Shown in pieces: positions 16,083 through 25,146 of a stretch of DNA of 64,000 nucleotides. The notes beneath the pieces were generated by a model. That model was given only the letters and a program-made list of their open reading frames with translations, was not told the DNA's origin and searched no databases. How positions within the stretch are numbered: position 1 is the stretch's first letter; each line of letters begins with the position of its first letter. The translations under genes and the position numbers were made by a program. This stretch comes from Occallatibacter riparius (GTDB taxonomy: Bacteria > Acidobacteriota > Terriglobia > Terriglobales > Acidobacteriaceae): positions 4,960,001 through 5,024,000 of the forward strand of contig NZ_CP093313.1 of NCBI RefSeq assembly GCF_025264625.1, in the 5' to 3' direction.

Positions 16083-16925
16083 TTATTCAGCTACCACCGG
16101 ATTGGTCAGCGATCCCAGTCCTTCCACGCTGACGGTGACGGTCTCGCCCGGCTTGAGCCACCGCTTTGGATTCCGTCCCAGTCCAACGCCCGGCGGCGTA
16201 CCCGTCGAGATCACGTCTCCCGGCAGCAGCGGCGTAATCGACGAGAGATGCTCAATCAGCGCAGGAATCCCAAACACCAGCTCGCGGGTGCTCGAGTTCT
16301 GCAGCGTCTCGCCATCGATCGTCAGGCCGATCTGCAGAGCATGCGGATCGGCGATCTCATTGGCAGTTACAATTGCCGGGCCCATCGGGCAGAATGTGGG
16401 AAAGCTCTTGCTCATCGACCACTGCGTCGTAGCAAACTGCACATCGCGCGCACTCACGTCGTTCACGATGGTGTAGCCGTAGACGTGCTTGCGCCAGTCG
16501 TCCGCCGCGATCCGATATCCGCCCTTGCCGATGACGAACGCAAACTCAGCCTCGTAATCCGGCATGGTCGAGTTCTTCGGCAGCACAATCGCGTCACCAG
16601 GCCCGATCACCGAGGTCGTCAGCTTGAAGAACACCACCGGCGAGGTAGGCAGCTCCATCCCGGATTCCTTGGCGTGATCCCTGTAGTTGAGCCCAATCGC
16701 AAACACACGCGGTGGATTGGGAAGCGGCGCGTGAAGCTTGACGTCGCTGAGCCGATGCCCCGCGTACGCGCCCGGATTTTTTGGCACTTCGCTGATACCG
16801 GCAGCAATCACGGCCAGCGCATCCTTGCATCCGGTCGCGCTGAGATCAACAACCAGATTGCTTTCAGACTCAAGCGCTCCCGGCCGCAGCACGCCGTCTT
16901 TCGTCGAAAAGGTGACAAGTTTCAC
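16083..16925 (-). CDS. Fumarylacetoacetate hydrolase (FAH) family enzyme
   Basis: A 280-aa protein of the FAH/YcgM type. A small N-terminal domain precedes the catalytic beta-roll, which includes RVFAIGLNYRDHAKESG, the metal-binding acidic motif DYEAEFAFVIG, NDVSARDVQ and LLPGDVISTGTPPGVG. The family cleaves C-C bonds in, or hydrates, diketo acids with a Mg/Mn ion. It is followed upstream by an SDR on the same strand with a 46-nt gap. FAH plus SDR near a FucP transporter is the layout of the fuconate/rhamnonate route in which a 2,4-diketo-3-deoxy acid is hydrolysed to pyruvate and lactate. That substrate is inference. Confidence 0.88.
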   Translation of the reverse strand: MKLVTFSTKDGVLRPGALESESNLVVDLSATGCKDALAVIAAGISEVPKNPGAYAGHRLSDVKLHAPLPNPPRVFAIGLNYRDHAKESGMELPTSPVVFFKLTTSVIGPGDAIVLPKNSTMPDYEAEFAFVIGKGGYRIAADDWRKHVYGYTIVNDVSARDVQFATTQWSMSKSFPTFCPMGPAIVTANEIADPHALQIGLTIDGETLQNSSTRELVFGIPALIEHLSSITPLLPGDVISTGTPPGVGLGRNPKRWLKPGETVTVSVEGLGSLTNPVVAE

Positions 16926-16971
16926 GAATCAAGCCTCCAAATGAAATCGCTAATGAATGAAAGTAGGGAAT

Positions 16972-17763
16972 CTAAGCCGCGGTCCACCCGCCGTCAATAG
17001 CCAGCGCCGCTCCGGTGATAAACGCAGCCTCGTCGGACGCGAGATAGCGCACCATGGCCGCGACCTCCTCAGGCCTGCCCAGCCGCCCGATAGGCTGCCT
17101 CGCCCGCAGCTCCGCGCGAATCTCTTCCTTGTTGTGCTTGTGGAACTTCTCCAGATAGCCCTCGACAAACGGCGTCTCCACCGTCCCCGGGCAGATGGCA
17201 TTCACGCGCAGCGTCTTGGGGAACTCCACCGCAAGCTGCTTTGTCATCGCGATCACCGCGCCTTTGGTAGTGCAATAGGCGAAACGCTGCCGGATGCCGA
17301 CCTGCCCAGCCACAGACGCGATGTTTACGATGTTGCCCGAGTGCCGCTCGTCCTGCGCGGCCAGCAGCAGCGGCAGAAACGCGCGCGTCACAAGGTAAAC
17401 GGCGCGCACATTCACGTTCAGCAGCCGGTCGAAATCCTCAGGCTCGGTCGCCTCAATCGATCCCACGTGGCCGATGCCTGCATTGTTGACGAGAATGTCG
17501 AGCCGCTGCACCTGCGCGACTGTCGTAGCGATTGACTCCTGACTGGTGACATCGAGCGCGATGGCCTGCGCTGAGCCCGTGGATTCAGCGAGAGCCTGCG
17601 CTGCGGGCAGATTGATATCGGCAATCCATACGAAAGCCCCGGCGCGAACAAGCTCCCGGACCGTGGCTTCACCTATGCCGCTGGCGCCGCCCGTGACGAG
17701 AGCGTGGCGGCCGTCGAGCCGGAACGGCGATTGCACATCAGAAGACGATGATGAGTTGTTCAT
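16972..17763 (-). CDS. NAD-type short-chain dehydrogenase (SDR)
   Basis: 263 aa from the ATG at 17763, chosen because AGGAAG lies just upstream; a longer frame to 17979 would add a non-coding-looking leader. It has the classical SDR features TGGASGIGEA (24-33), D49 at the end of strand beta-2 (NAD preference), NNAGIG (93-98), catalytic S150, Y163 and K167, and the C-terminal AIDGG. It precedes the FAH gene on the same strand, so a 2-keto-3-deoxy sugar acid dehydrogenase is a reasonable guess. Its start region is divergent from uxaC (160-nt gap). Confidence 0.88.
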   Translation of the reverse strand: MNNSSSSSDVQSPFRLDGRHALVTGGASGIGEATVRELVRAGAFVWIADINLPAAQALAESTGSAQAIALDVTSQESIATTVAQVQRLDILVNNAGIGHVGSIEATEPEDFDRLLNVNVRAVYLVTRAFLPLLLAAQDERHSGNIVNIASVAGQVGIRQRFAYCTTKGAVIAMTKQLAVEFPKTLRVNAICPGTVETPFVEGYLEKFHKHNKEEIRAELRARQPIGRLGRPEEVAAMVRYLASDEAAFITGAALAIDGGWTAA

Positions 17764-17923
17764 GAAGAACTTCCTGAAGCCAACTGCGTCGAGCGCAGCG
17801 ATGATTTGTTGTAACCATCCAGCATAGCCGCTCAGACCCGCCGGAGCCGCGCCTTGTGCACAGACACGGGCGCGATGAACGATACTGGTAGCGGGCAAGA
17901 GGAACCAGGAGAGGGGACTCAGG

Positions 17924-19318
17924 GTGGCACTTCTGAACGACGACAGGCTGTTCCCGGCAGACGAGACAACACGGGCCATTGCACGGCGCTTATATCAGGG
18001 GATTCGCGCGCTGCCGATTGTGAGCCCCCACGGACACACGCAGGCCTCGTGGTTTGCGCGCAATGAGCCGTTCCCCGATCCCGTAAAGCTCTTCGTGCAG
18101 CCCGACCACTACGTCTTCCGCATGCTGTACAGCCAGGGCGTCACGCTTGAAGAACTCGAAATCGGCAAGGACCACATCGAGAATCCGCGCAAGGTGTGGC
18201 GCACCTTTGCCAAGCATTATTATCTGTTCCGCGGCACGCCCACGCGGCTCTGGCTTGACTATGCCTTTCAGGAGCTATTCGGGCTGACGGACCGGCTCTC
18301 AGCCGCCAACGCCGACCACTACTACGACGTGATAGCCGCCAAGCTGGCCACGCCGGAATTCCTGCCGCGCGCGCTGTTCGAGAAGTTCAACATCGAGGTG
18401 CTGGCAACGACAGACTCGCCTCTCGACTACCTCGCCGATCACCAGGCGATCCGCAGTTCGCGATGGAAGGGGCGCATCGTTCCCACCTTCCGACCTGATC
18501 CAGTCGTAGACCCGCAGTCTCCTGGTTTTGCCGACAATGTTCGCGCGCTCGGCGCGCTCACCGGCGAAGACACCTTCAGCTGGCGCGGGTACCTGCGCGC
18601 ACTACAAACCCGACGCGAATTCTTCAAATCGCTGGGGGCAACGGCCACCGATCACGGCCATCCCACCGCTCTTACCGAAGACCTGGGCGAAACCAGCGCA
18701 GCGGAGTTGTTCGAACAGGTCATCAAGGGCACGGCCTATGCCGCCGATCTCGAGATCTTCCGCGGGCAGATGCTCACCGAGATGGCGCGCATGAGCGTCG
18801 AAGACGGCCTGGTGATGCAGATTCATCCCGGCTCTGTGCGCAATCACAACGCGCATTTGTTCGCGAGATACGGCCGCGACATGGGCGCCGATATTCCCGC
18901 GCCGACCAACTACGTAGAAGCGCTGCGGCCTCTACTCAACCGGTTCGGCAACGAGCGCAACCTCACCATCATCCTGTTCACGCTCGACGAGACCACCTAC
19001 AGCAGGGAACTGGCGCCCCTTGCCGGGCACTATCCGTGCCTCAGGCTGGGGCCGCCATGGTGGTTCCACGATAGTGCCGAAGGCATGCGCCGCTTCCGCC
19101 AAATGGCGACCGAGACCGCTGGCTTCTACAACACCGTCGGCTTCAACGACGACACGCGGGCATTCCTGTCCATTCCGGCGCGCCACGATGTGGCCCGCAG
19201 AATCGATGCGGCATTCCTGGCCGAGCTGGTAGCCGATCATCGGCTCGAAGAGGATGAGGCAGCAGACGTCGCCCGCGAACTGACCGTGGGCTTGGTGCGG
19301 AAGGCCTACAAGCTGTAG
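17924..19318 (+). CDS. uxaC: Glucuronate/galacturonate isomerase
   Basis: A 464-aa UxaC protein. It starts at a GTG at 17924 with GGAGAGGGG upstream. The N-terminus contains the family motif PIVSPHGHTQ with metal-ligand histidines (H36, H38), followed by the long family-typical sequence including WRTFAKHYYLFRGTPTRLWL, LATTDSPLDYL and the C-terminal GFNDDTRAFLSIPARHDVARR. It interconverts D-glucuronate with D-fructuronate (and galacturonate with tagaturonate) in the cytosol, the first step of hexuronate breakdown. The later steps are encoded about 6-11 kb away (SDR, manD, kdgK, eda). It is a single gene, divergent from the SDR. Confidence 0.95.
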   Translation: MALLNDDRLFPADETTRAIARRLYQGIRALPIVSPHGHTQASWFARNEPFPDPVKLFVQPDHYVFRMLYSQGVTLEELEIGKDHIENPRKVWRTFAKHYYLFRGTPTRLWLDYAFQELFGLTDRLSAANADHYYDVIAAKLATPEFLPRALFEKFNIEVLATTDSPLDYLADHQAIRSSRWKGRIVPTFRPDPVVDPQSPGFADNVRALGALTGEDTFSWRGYLRALQTRREFFKSLGATATDHGHPTALTEDLGETSAAELFEQVIKGTAYAADLEIFRGQMLTEMARMSVEDGLVMQIHPGSVRNHNAHLFARYGRDMGADIPAPTNYVEALRPLLNRFGNERNLTIILFTLDETTYSRELAPLAGHYPCLRLGPPWWFHDSAEGMRRFRQMATETAGFYNTVGFNDDTRAFLSIPARHDVARRIDAAFLAELVADHRLEEDEAADVARELTVGLVRKAYKL

Positions 19319-19342
19319 CGGGGATCTCCTGATCCCCGCTAC
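19315..19342 (+). terminator. Perfect hairpin overlapping the uxaC stop codon
   Basis: A 12-bp perfect stem GTAGCGGGGATC (19315-19326) / GATCCCCGCTAC (19331-19342) with a 4-nt loop. The uxaC TAG is inside the left arm. No T tract follows, so it may be an mRNA-stabilising or repeat-derived hairpin more than a classical terminator. Confidence 0.5.
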
Positions 19343-19370
19343 AACACCCGTTTAGGCAAAAAGATAGGGC

Positions 19371-21476
19371 CTAGCTCGTCACGATCTCGCTGAAGTCCGC
19401 GATCCCCGAGAAGTTCCGCAGCACTTCATCGATCAGCGCCAGATTTGCGCCGCGCACCGTCTCATCCGGATCGAGCACCATCACCTTATCGAAGAACAAA
19501 TCCACCGTGGGCCGCAGCGTCGCTATTTCGCTTAGTGCGGCCTCATAGGCGCGCTCCTGGCGCAACTTCGCCACCCGCGGAGCGAGCGACCCCGCTGCAT
19601 CCGCCAACTGCTGCGCCTCGGTCGCGAGCTTGGCGTCTTTCACCGAGCCCAACGGGATCTTCTTCTCCTCGGCCTGCTTGAGGATGTTCTTGATGCGCTT
19701 GAAGGCGGCGGAAACGGCTGCGAAGTCCTCGGAGCCGCGCACCGCAGTGAGCGCCTCGGCACGAGCGATCGCATCGCGCACATCGTCGGAACCGGCGGAC
19801 AAAACCGCATTGATCACGTCGTAGGCGAATCCGCGTACGTCTTTGAGGTAGAAGTGCAGCCTCTCCTTGAAGAAAGCTACGAGCGAGGGCAATTTGGCTT
19901 CAGCCTTGTCGCTCTGGTCGACCTCGGCAGCCGCGATTGCCAGCAACTCGTCCACTCTCAGTGGCAATTCTGATTCCGCCAGAATCTTGACGATCCCGTT
20001 CGCAGCTCTGCGCAGAGCAAATGGATCCCTTGATCCAGTTGGTTCCAGACCAATAGCGAACATCGCCACGATCGTCTGGACCCGGTCGACCAGACCGAGC
20101 AGCTGCCCTTCGCCGCTGGGCGGAATCGGGTCGTCACCCGACGCCGGCAAATATTGGTGGTAGATTGCTGACGACACAACCTCACTAAGTCCCTGGCTTC
20201 GGGCGTAGAGTCCACCCACAATCCCCTGCAGCTCGGTGAATTCCTTCACCAGCTCTGTGGTGAGGTCCGCCTTGGCCAGGGTGACGGCCTGATGAAGAGC
20301 CGCCGAGTCGATCGCGATGTGCTTCAGGGCAAGAATGCCCGCAAGCTCTTTCGCGATCCTTTCGTTGGCGGCGGTCTTGTCCCAATAGCTGCCCAGTTCC
20401 TTCTGGAAGGTGACGTTCTTCAGGCTCTCCACCCGCTTTGCTAGCGGAGTCTTCTGGTCAAAGTCCCAGAAGAACTGTGCATCCTTGAACCGCGCCCGCA
20501 GCTCGCGTGCATTTCCATTCCGAATGATCTGCTGACCTTCTTCGTCGACTTCCGTGTTGAGAACGGCGAGGAAGTGTGGAGCAAGTTTCTTGTTGGCGTC
20601 TTCCACCGCAAAATACTTCTGGTGGTCGCGCATCACCGTGACCAGGACTTCCTCCGGCAGCGCGAGATACTCCTGCTCGAATTCGCCAATAATCGCCGAC
20701 GGCCACTCTGTGAGGTGCGTAACGGTCTCGACCAGAGCCTCGTCCTCACGCCAGCGCGCTCCGGGAACAGTACGCGTCACCTTATCCAGCGCTTTGCGAA
20801 TCACCTGCCGCCGCTCTGCCACATCAACAATCACCTTTGCGGCGCGCAGATTCTCCGCGTAGCCCTTTGGCGATCCGATCGTCACCGGCTCTGCACCGTG
20901 CAGCACGCGATGTCCGCGGCTGGCACTCCCAGCAGCAATCCCGGCAATCTCGACTGGCACCACATCCGAATCAAGCAGCGCCACAACCCAGCGCACCGGC
21001 CGCACAAACCGCTCCGGCTTCCCCGCGCGCCAATACATGTTCTTCGCCCAGTAGATAGAGAGCACTTCCTTGGGCAGATCGCCTTGCAGAATCTCCGCCG
21101 CTGAACGGCCCGCGCGCTTCACGGATGCGCCAATGTATTCACCCTTGGGCGTGGTGACCTTGGAGAGCGCGCTCACATCCACGCCGGCCTTTTTCGCAAA
21201 GGCTTCGGCTGCCTTGGTGGGAGAACCGTCTTTGAAGGCCACGGCCCACGAGGGGCCAGTGAGCTGCTCTTCAATGTCAGCCTGCGCGGCAAGAACGCCT
21301 TCCACCACGACAGCCAGTCGGCGCGGAGTGGAGTAGGTGGTGACCGTCGCGCCGGCGTCGAGCAGACGCTCGCGCGTAAGCAGGTCAGTAACGCGGCGGC
21401 CGAGCTCTGCCTCAGCCGAGGCAATCATGCGGGCGGGTACTTCTTCGAGACCTACTTCGAGTAGAAAATCTGCCAT
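19371..21476 (-). CDS. glyS: Glycyl-tRNA synthetase beta subunit
   Basis: A 701-aa GlyS. It begins with the family-typical MADFLLEVGLEEVPARMI and contains ALLDSDVVPVEIAG, REDEALVETVTHLTEWPSAI, FRRAANGIVKIL-like region and a C-terminal anticodon-binding part ending in VFFDKVMVLDPDE-type sequence (DLFFDKVMVLDPDETV). Together with GlyQ it forms the alpha2-beta2 enzyme that charges tRNA-Gly in the cytosol. It is downstream of glyQ on the same strand, with a 127-nt gap filled by a repeat. The length is normal for the family. Confidence 0.97.
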   Translation of the reverse strand: MADFLLEVGLEEVPARMIASAEAELGRRVTDLLTRERLLDAGATVTTYSTPRRLAVVVEGVLAAQADIEEQLTGPSWAVAFKDGSPTKAAEAFAKKAGVDVSALSKVTTPKGEYIGASVKRAGRSAAEILQGDLPKEVLSIYWAKNMYWRAGKPERFVRPVRWVVALLDSDVVPVEIAGIAAGSASRGHRVLHGAEPVTIGSPKGYAENLRAAKVIVDVAERRQVIRKALDKVTRTVPGARWREDEALVETVTHLTEWPSAIIGEFEQEYLALPEEVLVTVMRDHQKYFAVEDANKKLAPHFLAVLNTEVDEEGQQIIRNGNARELRARFKDAQFFWDFDQKTPLAKRVESLKNVTFQKELGSYWDKTAANERIAKELAGILALKHIAIDSAALHQAVTLAKADLTTELVKEFTELQGIVGGLYARSQGLSEVVSSAIYHQYLPASGDDPIPPSGEGQLLGLVDRVQTIVAMFAIGLEPTGSRDPFALRRAANGIVKILAESELPLRVDELLAIAAAEVDQSDKAEAKLPSLVAFFKERLHFYLKDVRGFAYDVINAVLSAGSDDVRDAIARAEALTAVRGSEDFAAVSAAFKRIKNILKQAEEKKIPLGSVKDAKLATEAQQLADAAGSLAPRVAKLRQERAYEAALSEIATLRPTVDLFFDKVMVLDPDETVRGANLALIDEVLRNFSGIADFSEIVTS

Positions 21477-21494
21477 GTGAAAGTCTTTCCTGGT

Positions 21495-21600
21495 CCTTCA
21501 GCCCGTAGCCTGTAGCTCGTAGCGAAAGAGAGAACACGAAGCGTATGGTTGGGAGCCGGATGCCGGTATCTACAGGCTGCGAGCTACCGGCTTCTGGCTT
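21495..21600. repeat. GTAGCCTGTAGCTCGTAGC-type repeat pair
   Basis: Between glyQ and glyS lie CCGTAGCCTGTAGCTCGTAG and, in inverted sense, TACAGGCTGCGAGCTACCGG. Related blocks occur at 27208-27243 and 32720-32790. Confidence 0.6.
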
Positions 21601-21603
21601 TCT

Positions 21604-22572
21604 CTAGGCCGCCTGTTGCAGCGCGTATGCCTTGGCCACGCCCACTGCTAGGTTGCGGATACGCCCGATGATGCCGACGCGCTCGGTCACGCTGATGGCG
21701 CCGCGGGCATCGAGCAGGTTGAACAGGTTCGAGCATTTCAGCGCAAGCTCATACGTGGCCAGCAGCGGGAAGCGGCGCTTATCTGTCGCGCTAGCGTTAT
21801 CGTCATTCAGCAGCGTGTTTGCCTGCGCGAGCAGCGACTTGGCTTCCGCCTCGAACGAGTTGAAGTGATCCCAGAGGCGTGGCACGTCGGCATACTCGAA
21901 GTTGTACACCGAGAACTGAAGCTCTTCGGCCAGGCGGACGTCGCCGTAGGTGACCTCTTCGCCGGTCTCGGGATCGCGCGACCAAACGATGTCGTAGATC
22001 GACTTCACATCCTGCAGGTACTTAGCAATACGCTCCAGCCCATATGTCAGCTCGGCGCACATAGGGTCGAGGTCAAGGCCACCGCACTGCTGGAAATAGG
22101 TGAACTGCGTGATCTCGAGGCCATCGAGCATCACCTGCCAGCCGACGCCCCAGGCCCCGCCCGCGGGCCACTCCCAGTTGTCTTCTTCAAACTTGAGGTC
22201 GTGCTGGCGCAGGTCGATGCCGATGGCTTCGAGCGACTGCAGATAGAGCTCCTGCACGTTCTCCGGCGGCGGCTTTAGGATGAGCTGGAACTGCGTGTGC
22301 TTGAACAGGCGGTTGGGGTTCTCGCCGTAGCGGCCGTCCGCGGGGCGGCGCGAAGGCTGCGCATAGCCGACCTTGTACGGCTTGGGCCCCAGCACGCGCA
22401 AGAACGTCTCTGGCGACATGGTGCCCGCGCCGACTTCAACGTCGTAAGGCTGCTGCAGCACGCATCCGCGCTCGGCCCAAAAGCCTTGCAGCCGGAAGAG
22501 CAGGTCCTGGAAAGTCAGCGCGGTCTTGGCGCCGGAGCCTGCCTGGTTGGTGGAAAGCGTTGATGAAGACAC
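21604..22572 (-). CDS. glyQ: Glycyl-tRNA synthetase alpha subunit
   Basis: A 322-aa GlyQ. Family sequence runs through the whole protein: [33 protein letters not shown], the class II motif 2 region [40 protein letters not shown] and [12 protein letters not shown]. It is the catalytic subunit of the alpha2-beta2 glycyl-tRNA synthetase. It precedes glyS on the minus strand; a repeat separates them. The 22-aa N-terminal extension before TFQDLLF is slightly longer than usual and rich in Ser/Thr. Confidence 0.97.
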   Translation of the reverse strand: MSSSTLSTNQAGSGAKTALTFQDLLFRLQGFWAERGCVLQQPYDVEVGAGTMSPETFLRVLGPKPYKVGYAQPSRRPADGRYGENPNRLFKHTQFQLILKPPPENVQELYLQSLEAIGIDLRQHDLKFEEDNWEWPAGGAWGVGWQVMLDGLEITQFTYFQQCGGLDLDPMCAELTYGLERIAKYLQDVKSIYDIVWSRDPETGEEVTYGDVRLAEELQFSVYNFEYADVPRLWDHFNSFEAEAKSLLAQANTLLNDDNASATDKRRFPLLATYELALKCSNLFNLLDARGAISVTERVGIIGRIRNLAVGVAKAYALQQAA

Positions 22573-22714
22573 GTATCCTCTCTCTTGCTGCGCTGCTGGC
22601 GCAGATCGGATGGGACTCAGCTAGATTTTAACAGTCGCATCGTGCGGGCTCCACCGCGACGGGAGATCCAATTTTTCATGCAGCGCGGCCTGTTTCTCTG
22701 GTAGACAGGATGCA

Positions 22715-23200
22715 ATGTCCCAATCAGCCAGCGGCACTCCCGCAGTGAGGCGATACCGGCCGAAGTGGTGGCTGCGCATCTTCGCCCTGTTCTTCCTGGG
22801 GTTCTCGGGTACCGGCATGATCAGTCTTTGGGCCCCGATGCTCTCAGGCAGTCGGCCGCTGAATACGATCAGCTTTGTCGCGCCTGCCGTGCTCACAGTG
22901 GTGGGTGCGTGCATGACTGCCCATTACTTCAACAGCTTTGTGGTCCTCTATTCGGACGCCATCGAGCTGCAGACGTTCTTCTCGAACAGGAAGCTGTCGT
23001 TCGCTGAGATTCGCGGCAAGCGCGAGTACGAGACCACCGACTCAGATGGCGTAACCACGCGCTATATCCGGCTGGACCCTGTCGATCCAAGCAAACGTGC
23101 ACTGGAATTCACCCGGTACTTCAACTTCGATTCGGACTTCTACGACTGGCTCAGCCAAGTGCCGCAAGTGCGGCGTGACGCCGGAACTGCTATCCGCTGA
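22715..23200 (+). CDS. Small membrane protein with PH-like C-terminal part, function unknown
   Basis: A 161-aa protein. After a basic N-terminus come two membrane helices (about residues 21-42 FALFFLGFSGTGMISLWAPM and 52-72 ISFVAPAVLTVVGACMTAHYF). A cytosolic domain of about 85 residues with beta-strand pattern follows (VVLYSDAIELQTFFSNRKLSF, then IRLDPVDPSKRALEF), as in small bacterial PH-like or photosystem-type membrane proteins. No specific family is recognised. It is divergent from glyQ, and its last 11 nt overlap the convergent end of recO. Confidence 0.7.
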   Translation: MSQSASGTPAVRRYRPKWWLRIFALFFLGFSGTGMISLWAPMLSGSRPLNTISFVAPAVLTVVGACMTAHYFNSFVVLYSDAIELQTFFSNRKLSFAEIRGKREYETTDSDGVTTRYIRLDPVDPSKRALEFTRYFNFDSDFYDWLSQVPQVRRDAGTAIR

Positions 23201-23933
23201 GGCGCGCCAGGGCCTCTGCGGACCGCAGTTTCCGCTCCATATGCCGCTCCAGCGTGTGCTGCATGAACCGCCGCAGATCCTGCCCCCTGCGCCTCGGCCA
23301 GTCTTCAGCCGCGAAGCTCGCAACTGGCGCGCGAAGCATCCGCAAAGCCATCTGCCAGGAATCCGGCGAGAGCAGGGTATCGCTGGTGTGCCGGTGCACC
23401 GCGCAGAAAAGCCCATCGGCATGGGAGTTGAAGTTGACCTCGTCCGAGCCAAGGGCCTCACCGCAGATGGTGCAGTGCGAAATATCCGGCAGCAGGCCCA
23501 TCAGCCGCGTCATCCATAGGGTGAAGTAGGTCAGTGGCATCCAAGGACGCTCGGCAGTGGTCTGCTCCAGCACTGAATTCGCCAGTCGGAAAATCGTTTC
23601 CTGCGGATCGCGCTCCGGCAGTGCCTCTTCAAGCACTTCGGCATAGAAGCTCAGAACGCCGAGTCGGGTGGCGTCCACTGGCCGAGAGAGCGGGGAAGTG
23701 ATGATCTCGAGCTGATCCAGCCGCACCAGGTCCTGCTTGGGTTTTTCGGCGAACCAGGCGCGGGCGATTGTCATCGGCTCAAGAGCGCCACCGAAACGCT
23801 TGCGGCTCTTCAGAGCCGACTTGGCCACCCCGCGGAGCTTGCCGTAGTCGCGCGTGAAGAGGCTGACGATGAGGTCAGCTTCATGCACGGGCCACGTGCG
23901 CAGAACCACGGCTTCAGAAGTGAGAACGGCCAT
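23190..23933 (-). CDS. recO: DNA repair protein RecO
   Basis: A 247-aa RecO. The N-terminal OB-fold has the family signature SEAVVLRTWPVHEADLIVSL and KLRGVAKSALKSRKRFGGAL. The C-terminal helical part holds a zinc-finger-like set CTICGEAL ... H ... FCAVHR (about residues 158-182). RecO loads RecA on gaps together with RecR and RecF in the cytosol. It lies downstream of the ferredoxin gene on the same strand, with a terminator hairpin between (23960-23987), so it probably has its own promoter close to its start. Confidence 0.93.
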   Translation of the reverse strand: MAVLTSEAVVLRTWPVHEADLIVSLFTRDYGKLRGVAKSALKSRKRFGGALEPMTIARAWFAEKPKQDLVRLDQLEIITSPLSRPVDATRLGVLSFYAEVLEEALPERDPQETIFRLANSVLEQTTAERPWMPLTYFTLWMTRLMGLLPDISHCTICGEALGSDEVNFNSHADGLFCAVHRHTSDTLLSPDSWQMALRMLRAPVASFAAEDWPRRRGQDLRRFMQHTLERHMERKLRSAEALARLSG

Positions 23934-23949
23934 TCCGATCCCTCATCTC

Positions 23950-23987
23950 AAAACACAAACGCGCATCCCGCCGGAGCAGGATGCGCG
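23950..23987 (-). terminator. Terminator after the ferredoxin gene
   Basis: Stem CGCGCATCC (23960-23968) / GGATGCGCG (23979-23987) with a 10-nt loop. On the minus strand it is followed by TTTGTGTTTTGAG, so it ends transcription of the ferredoxin gene just before recO. Confidence 0.6.
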
Positions 23988-24029
23988 TCGATGACACACG
24001 AAAGCCGTAGTCGCAGTGAGCGTGGTGGT

Positions 24030-24290
24030 TTAGCGGCCGAAATGCGCGGCGTTCTTCTCGGTGAAATGCGCCCACTTCTCCGGCAGATCGTCTGCCGCGA
24101 AGATGGCGGACACCGGGCAGGCCGGAACGCAGGCGCCGCAGTCGATGCACTCGACCGGATCGATGAACAGCTGATCGGCTCCGTCGTGACCGTCCTCGTC
24201 CTTCTTGGGGTGGATGCAATCGACCGGACACGCATCTACGCAGGCGGTGTCCTTGGTGCCGATACAGGGTTCTGCAATCACATATGCCAT
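24030..24290 (-). CDS. fdxA: FdxA-type ferredoxin
   Basis: 86 aa from the ATG at 24290, where homologous ferredoxins begin (MAYVIAEPCIG). It has two cluster motifs: an N-terminal one with C9, C17 and C21 in CIGTKDTACVDACPVDC, and a standard CIDCGACVPACP. The C-terminus DLPEKWAHFTEKNAAHF matches the actinobacterial-style FdxA family, which carries 3Fe-4S and 4Fe-4S clusters. It is a soluble one-electron carrier in the cytosol. A small His/Asp/Lys-rich insertion (PKKDEDGHDGADQ) lies between the clusters. It is monocistronic, with a terminator downstream. Confidence 0.93.
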   Translation of the reverse strand: MAYVIAEPCIGTKDTACVDACPVDCIHPKKDEDGHDGADQLFIDPVECIDCGACVPACPVSAIFAADDLPEKWAHFTEKNAAHFGR

Positions 24291-24412
24291 CTTGTTCTGT
24301 CTCCGGTTAGGGAACTCTCGACGCTGAGAATAGCACAGGACCCCTTTGCCTCGGTCAACACTCATTCAATGAGTTTTGCCATGCGGGAAGCCCTGGCCGA
24401 ACGGGCCAGAGC

Positions 24413-25057
24413 CTATGCCCTGAGCCTCTGAAAGATCTGGAGATAAGCTCGCGCCGCCTCCGTGATCACCTCCGGCCTGCCCTCATCCACCGCCGTTAGA
24501 TTCACGAGATCGCTGCCCACCCCCAGCGCGCGTGCTCCGGCCTTCAGGAAGCTCTCCGCCGTATCCACCGTCACCCCGCCTGTAGGGATCAGTTTCAGAA
24601 ACGGGAACGGAGCGAGCAGAGCTTTCAAATATGGCGCGCCTCCCATCGCCGAGCAGGGAAAGATCTTCACGTAGTCCGCCCCTGCCCGATGCGCCGTAAT
24701 CACCTCAGTCGGGGTCAGCGCTCCCGGCACTGACAGCTTGTGCGCCGCCTTGGTCGCCTGAATCACCTCGGGGTGCAGGCTCGGGCTGACAACGAACTCT
24801 GCGCCGGCCTCAATGGTGGCCTCGGCTTCCTTCGCAGTCGTTACCGTCCCGGACCCGAGCAGAAGTTCCTCGCCGTACTTCTGCTTCAAATCCCGCAGCA
24901 CGTCAATCGCGCCGGGAACCGTCATGGTGACTTCAACCACGGTGATTCCACCGGCGATCATGGCATCCACGACCGCATGTGCCTGTTTTGCGTTCTTCGC
25001 CCGGAGGACCGGAATTAGCCCAACGCGTTCAATTCGTTCTGCTGTAGTTTCCGCCAT
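24413..25057 (-). CDS. eda: KDPG/KHG aldolase
   Basis: 214 aa from the ATG at 25057, preceded by GGAAG; a longer frame to 25126 adds 23 unlikely residues. It is a class I aldolase of the KDPG family with VVEVTMTVPGA (catalytic Glu) and the Schiff-base Lys in GADYVKIFPCSAMGG, then KLIPTGGVTVD. It splits 2-keto-3-deoxy-6-phosphogluconate into pyruvate and glyceraldehyde 3-phosphate. It follows kdgK on the same strand (about 89-nt gap), so kinase and aldolase form one unit for the end of the hexuronate pathway. Confidence 0.95.
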   Translation of the reverse strand: MAETTAERIERVGLIPVLRAKNAKQAHAVVDAMIAGGITVVEVTMTVPGAIDVLRDLKQKYGEELLLGSGTVTTAKEAEATIEAGAEFVVSPSLHPEVIQATKAAHKLSVPGALTPTEVITAHRAGADYVKIFPCSAMGGAPYLKALLAPFPFLKLIPTGGVTVDTAESFLKAGARALGVGSDLVNLTAVDEGRPEVITEAARAYLQIFQRLRA

Positions 25058-25119
25058 CTTTATCTTCCTTGTTGGACCTGGACCACCATGACTCGGCATC
25101 AGAAGCTCGAACCCGACTT

Positions 25120-25143
25120 CTGACAACTGAAAACTGACAACTC
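25120..25143. repeat. Short tandem repeat CTGACAACT(GAAAA)
   Basis: CTGACAACTGAAAACTGACA followed by ACTC, between kdgK and eda. Only two units are present here. Confidence 0.5.
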
Positions 25144-25146
25144 AAT

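Noticed and set aside
15354-17000. A 548-codon open frame on the plus strand
   Set aside because: It crosses the fucP-type and FAH genes in a wrong frame and has the Arg/Pro-rich composition of a shadow.
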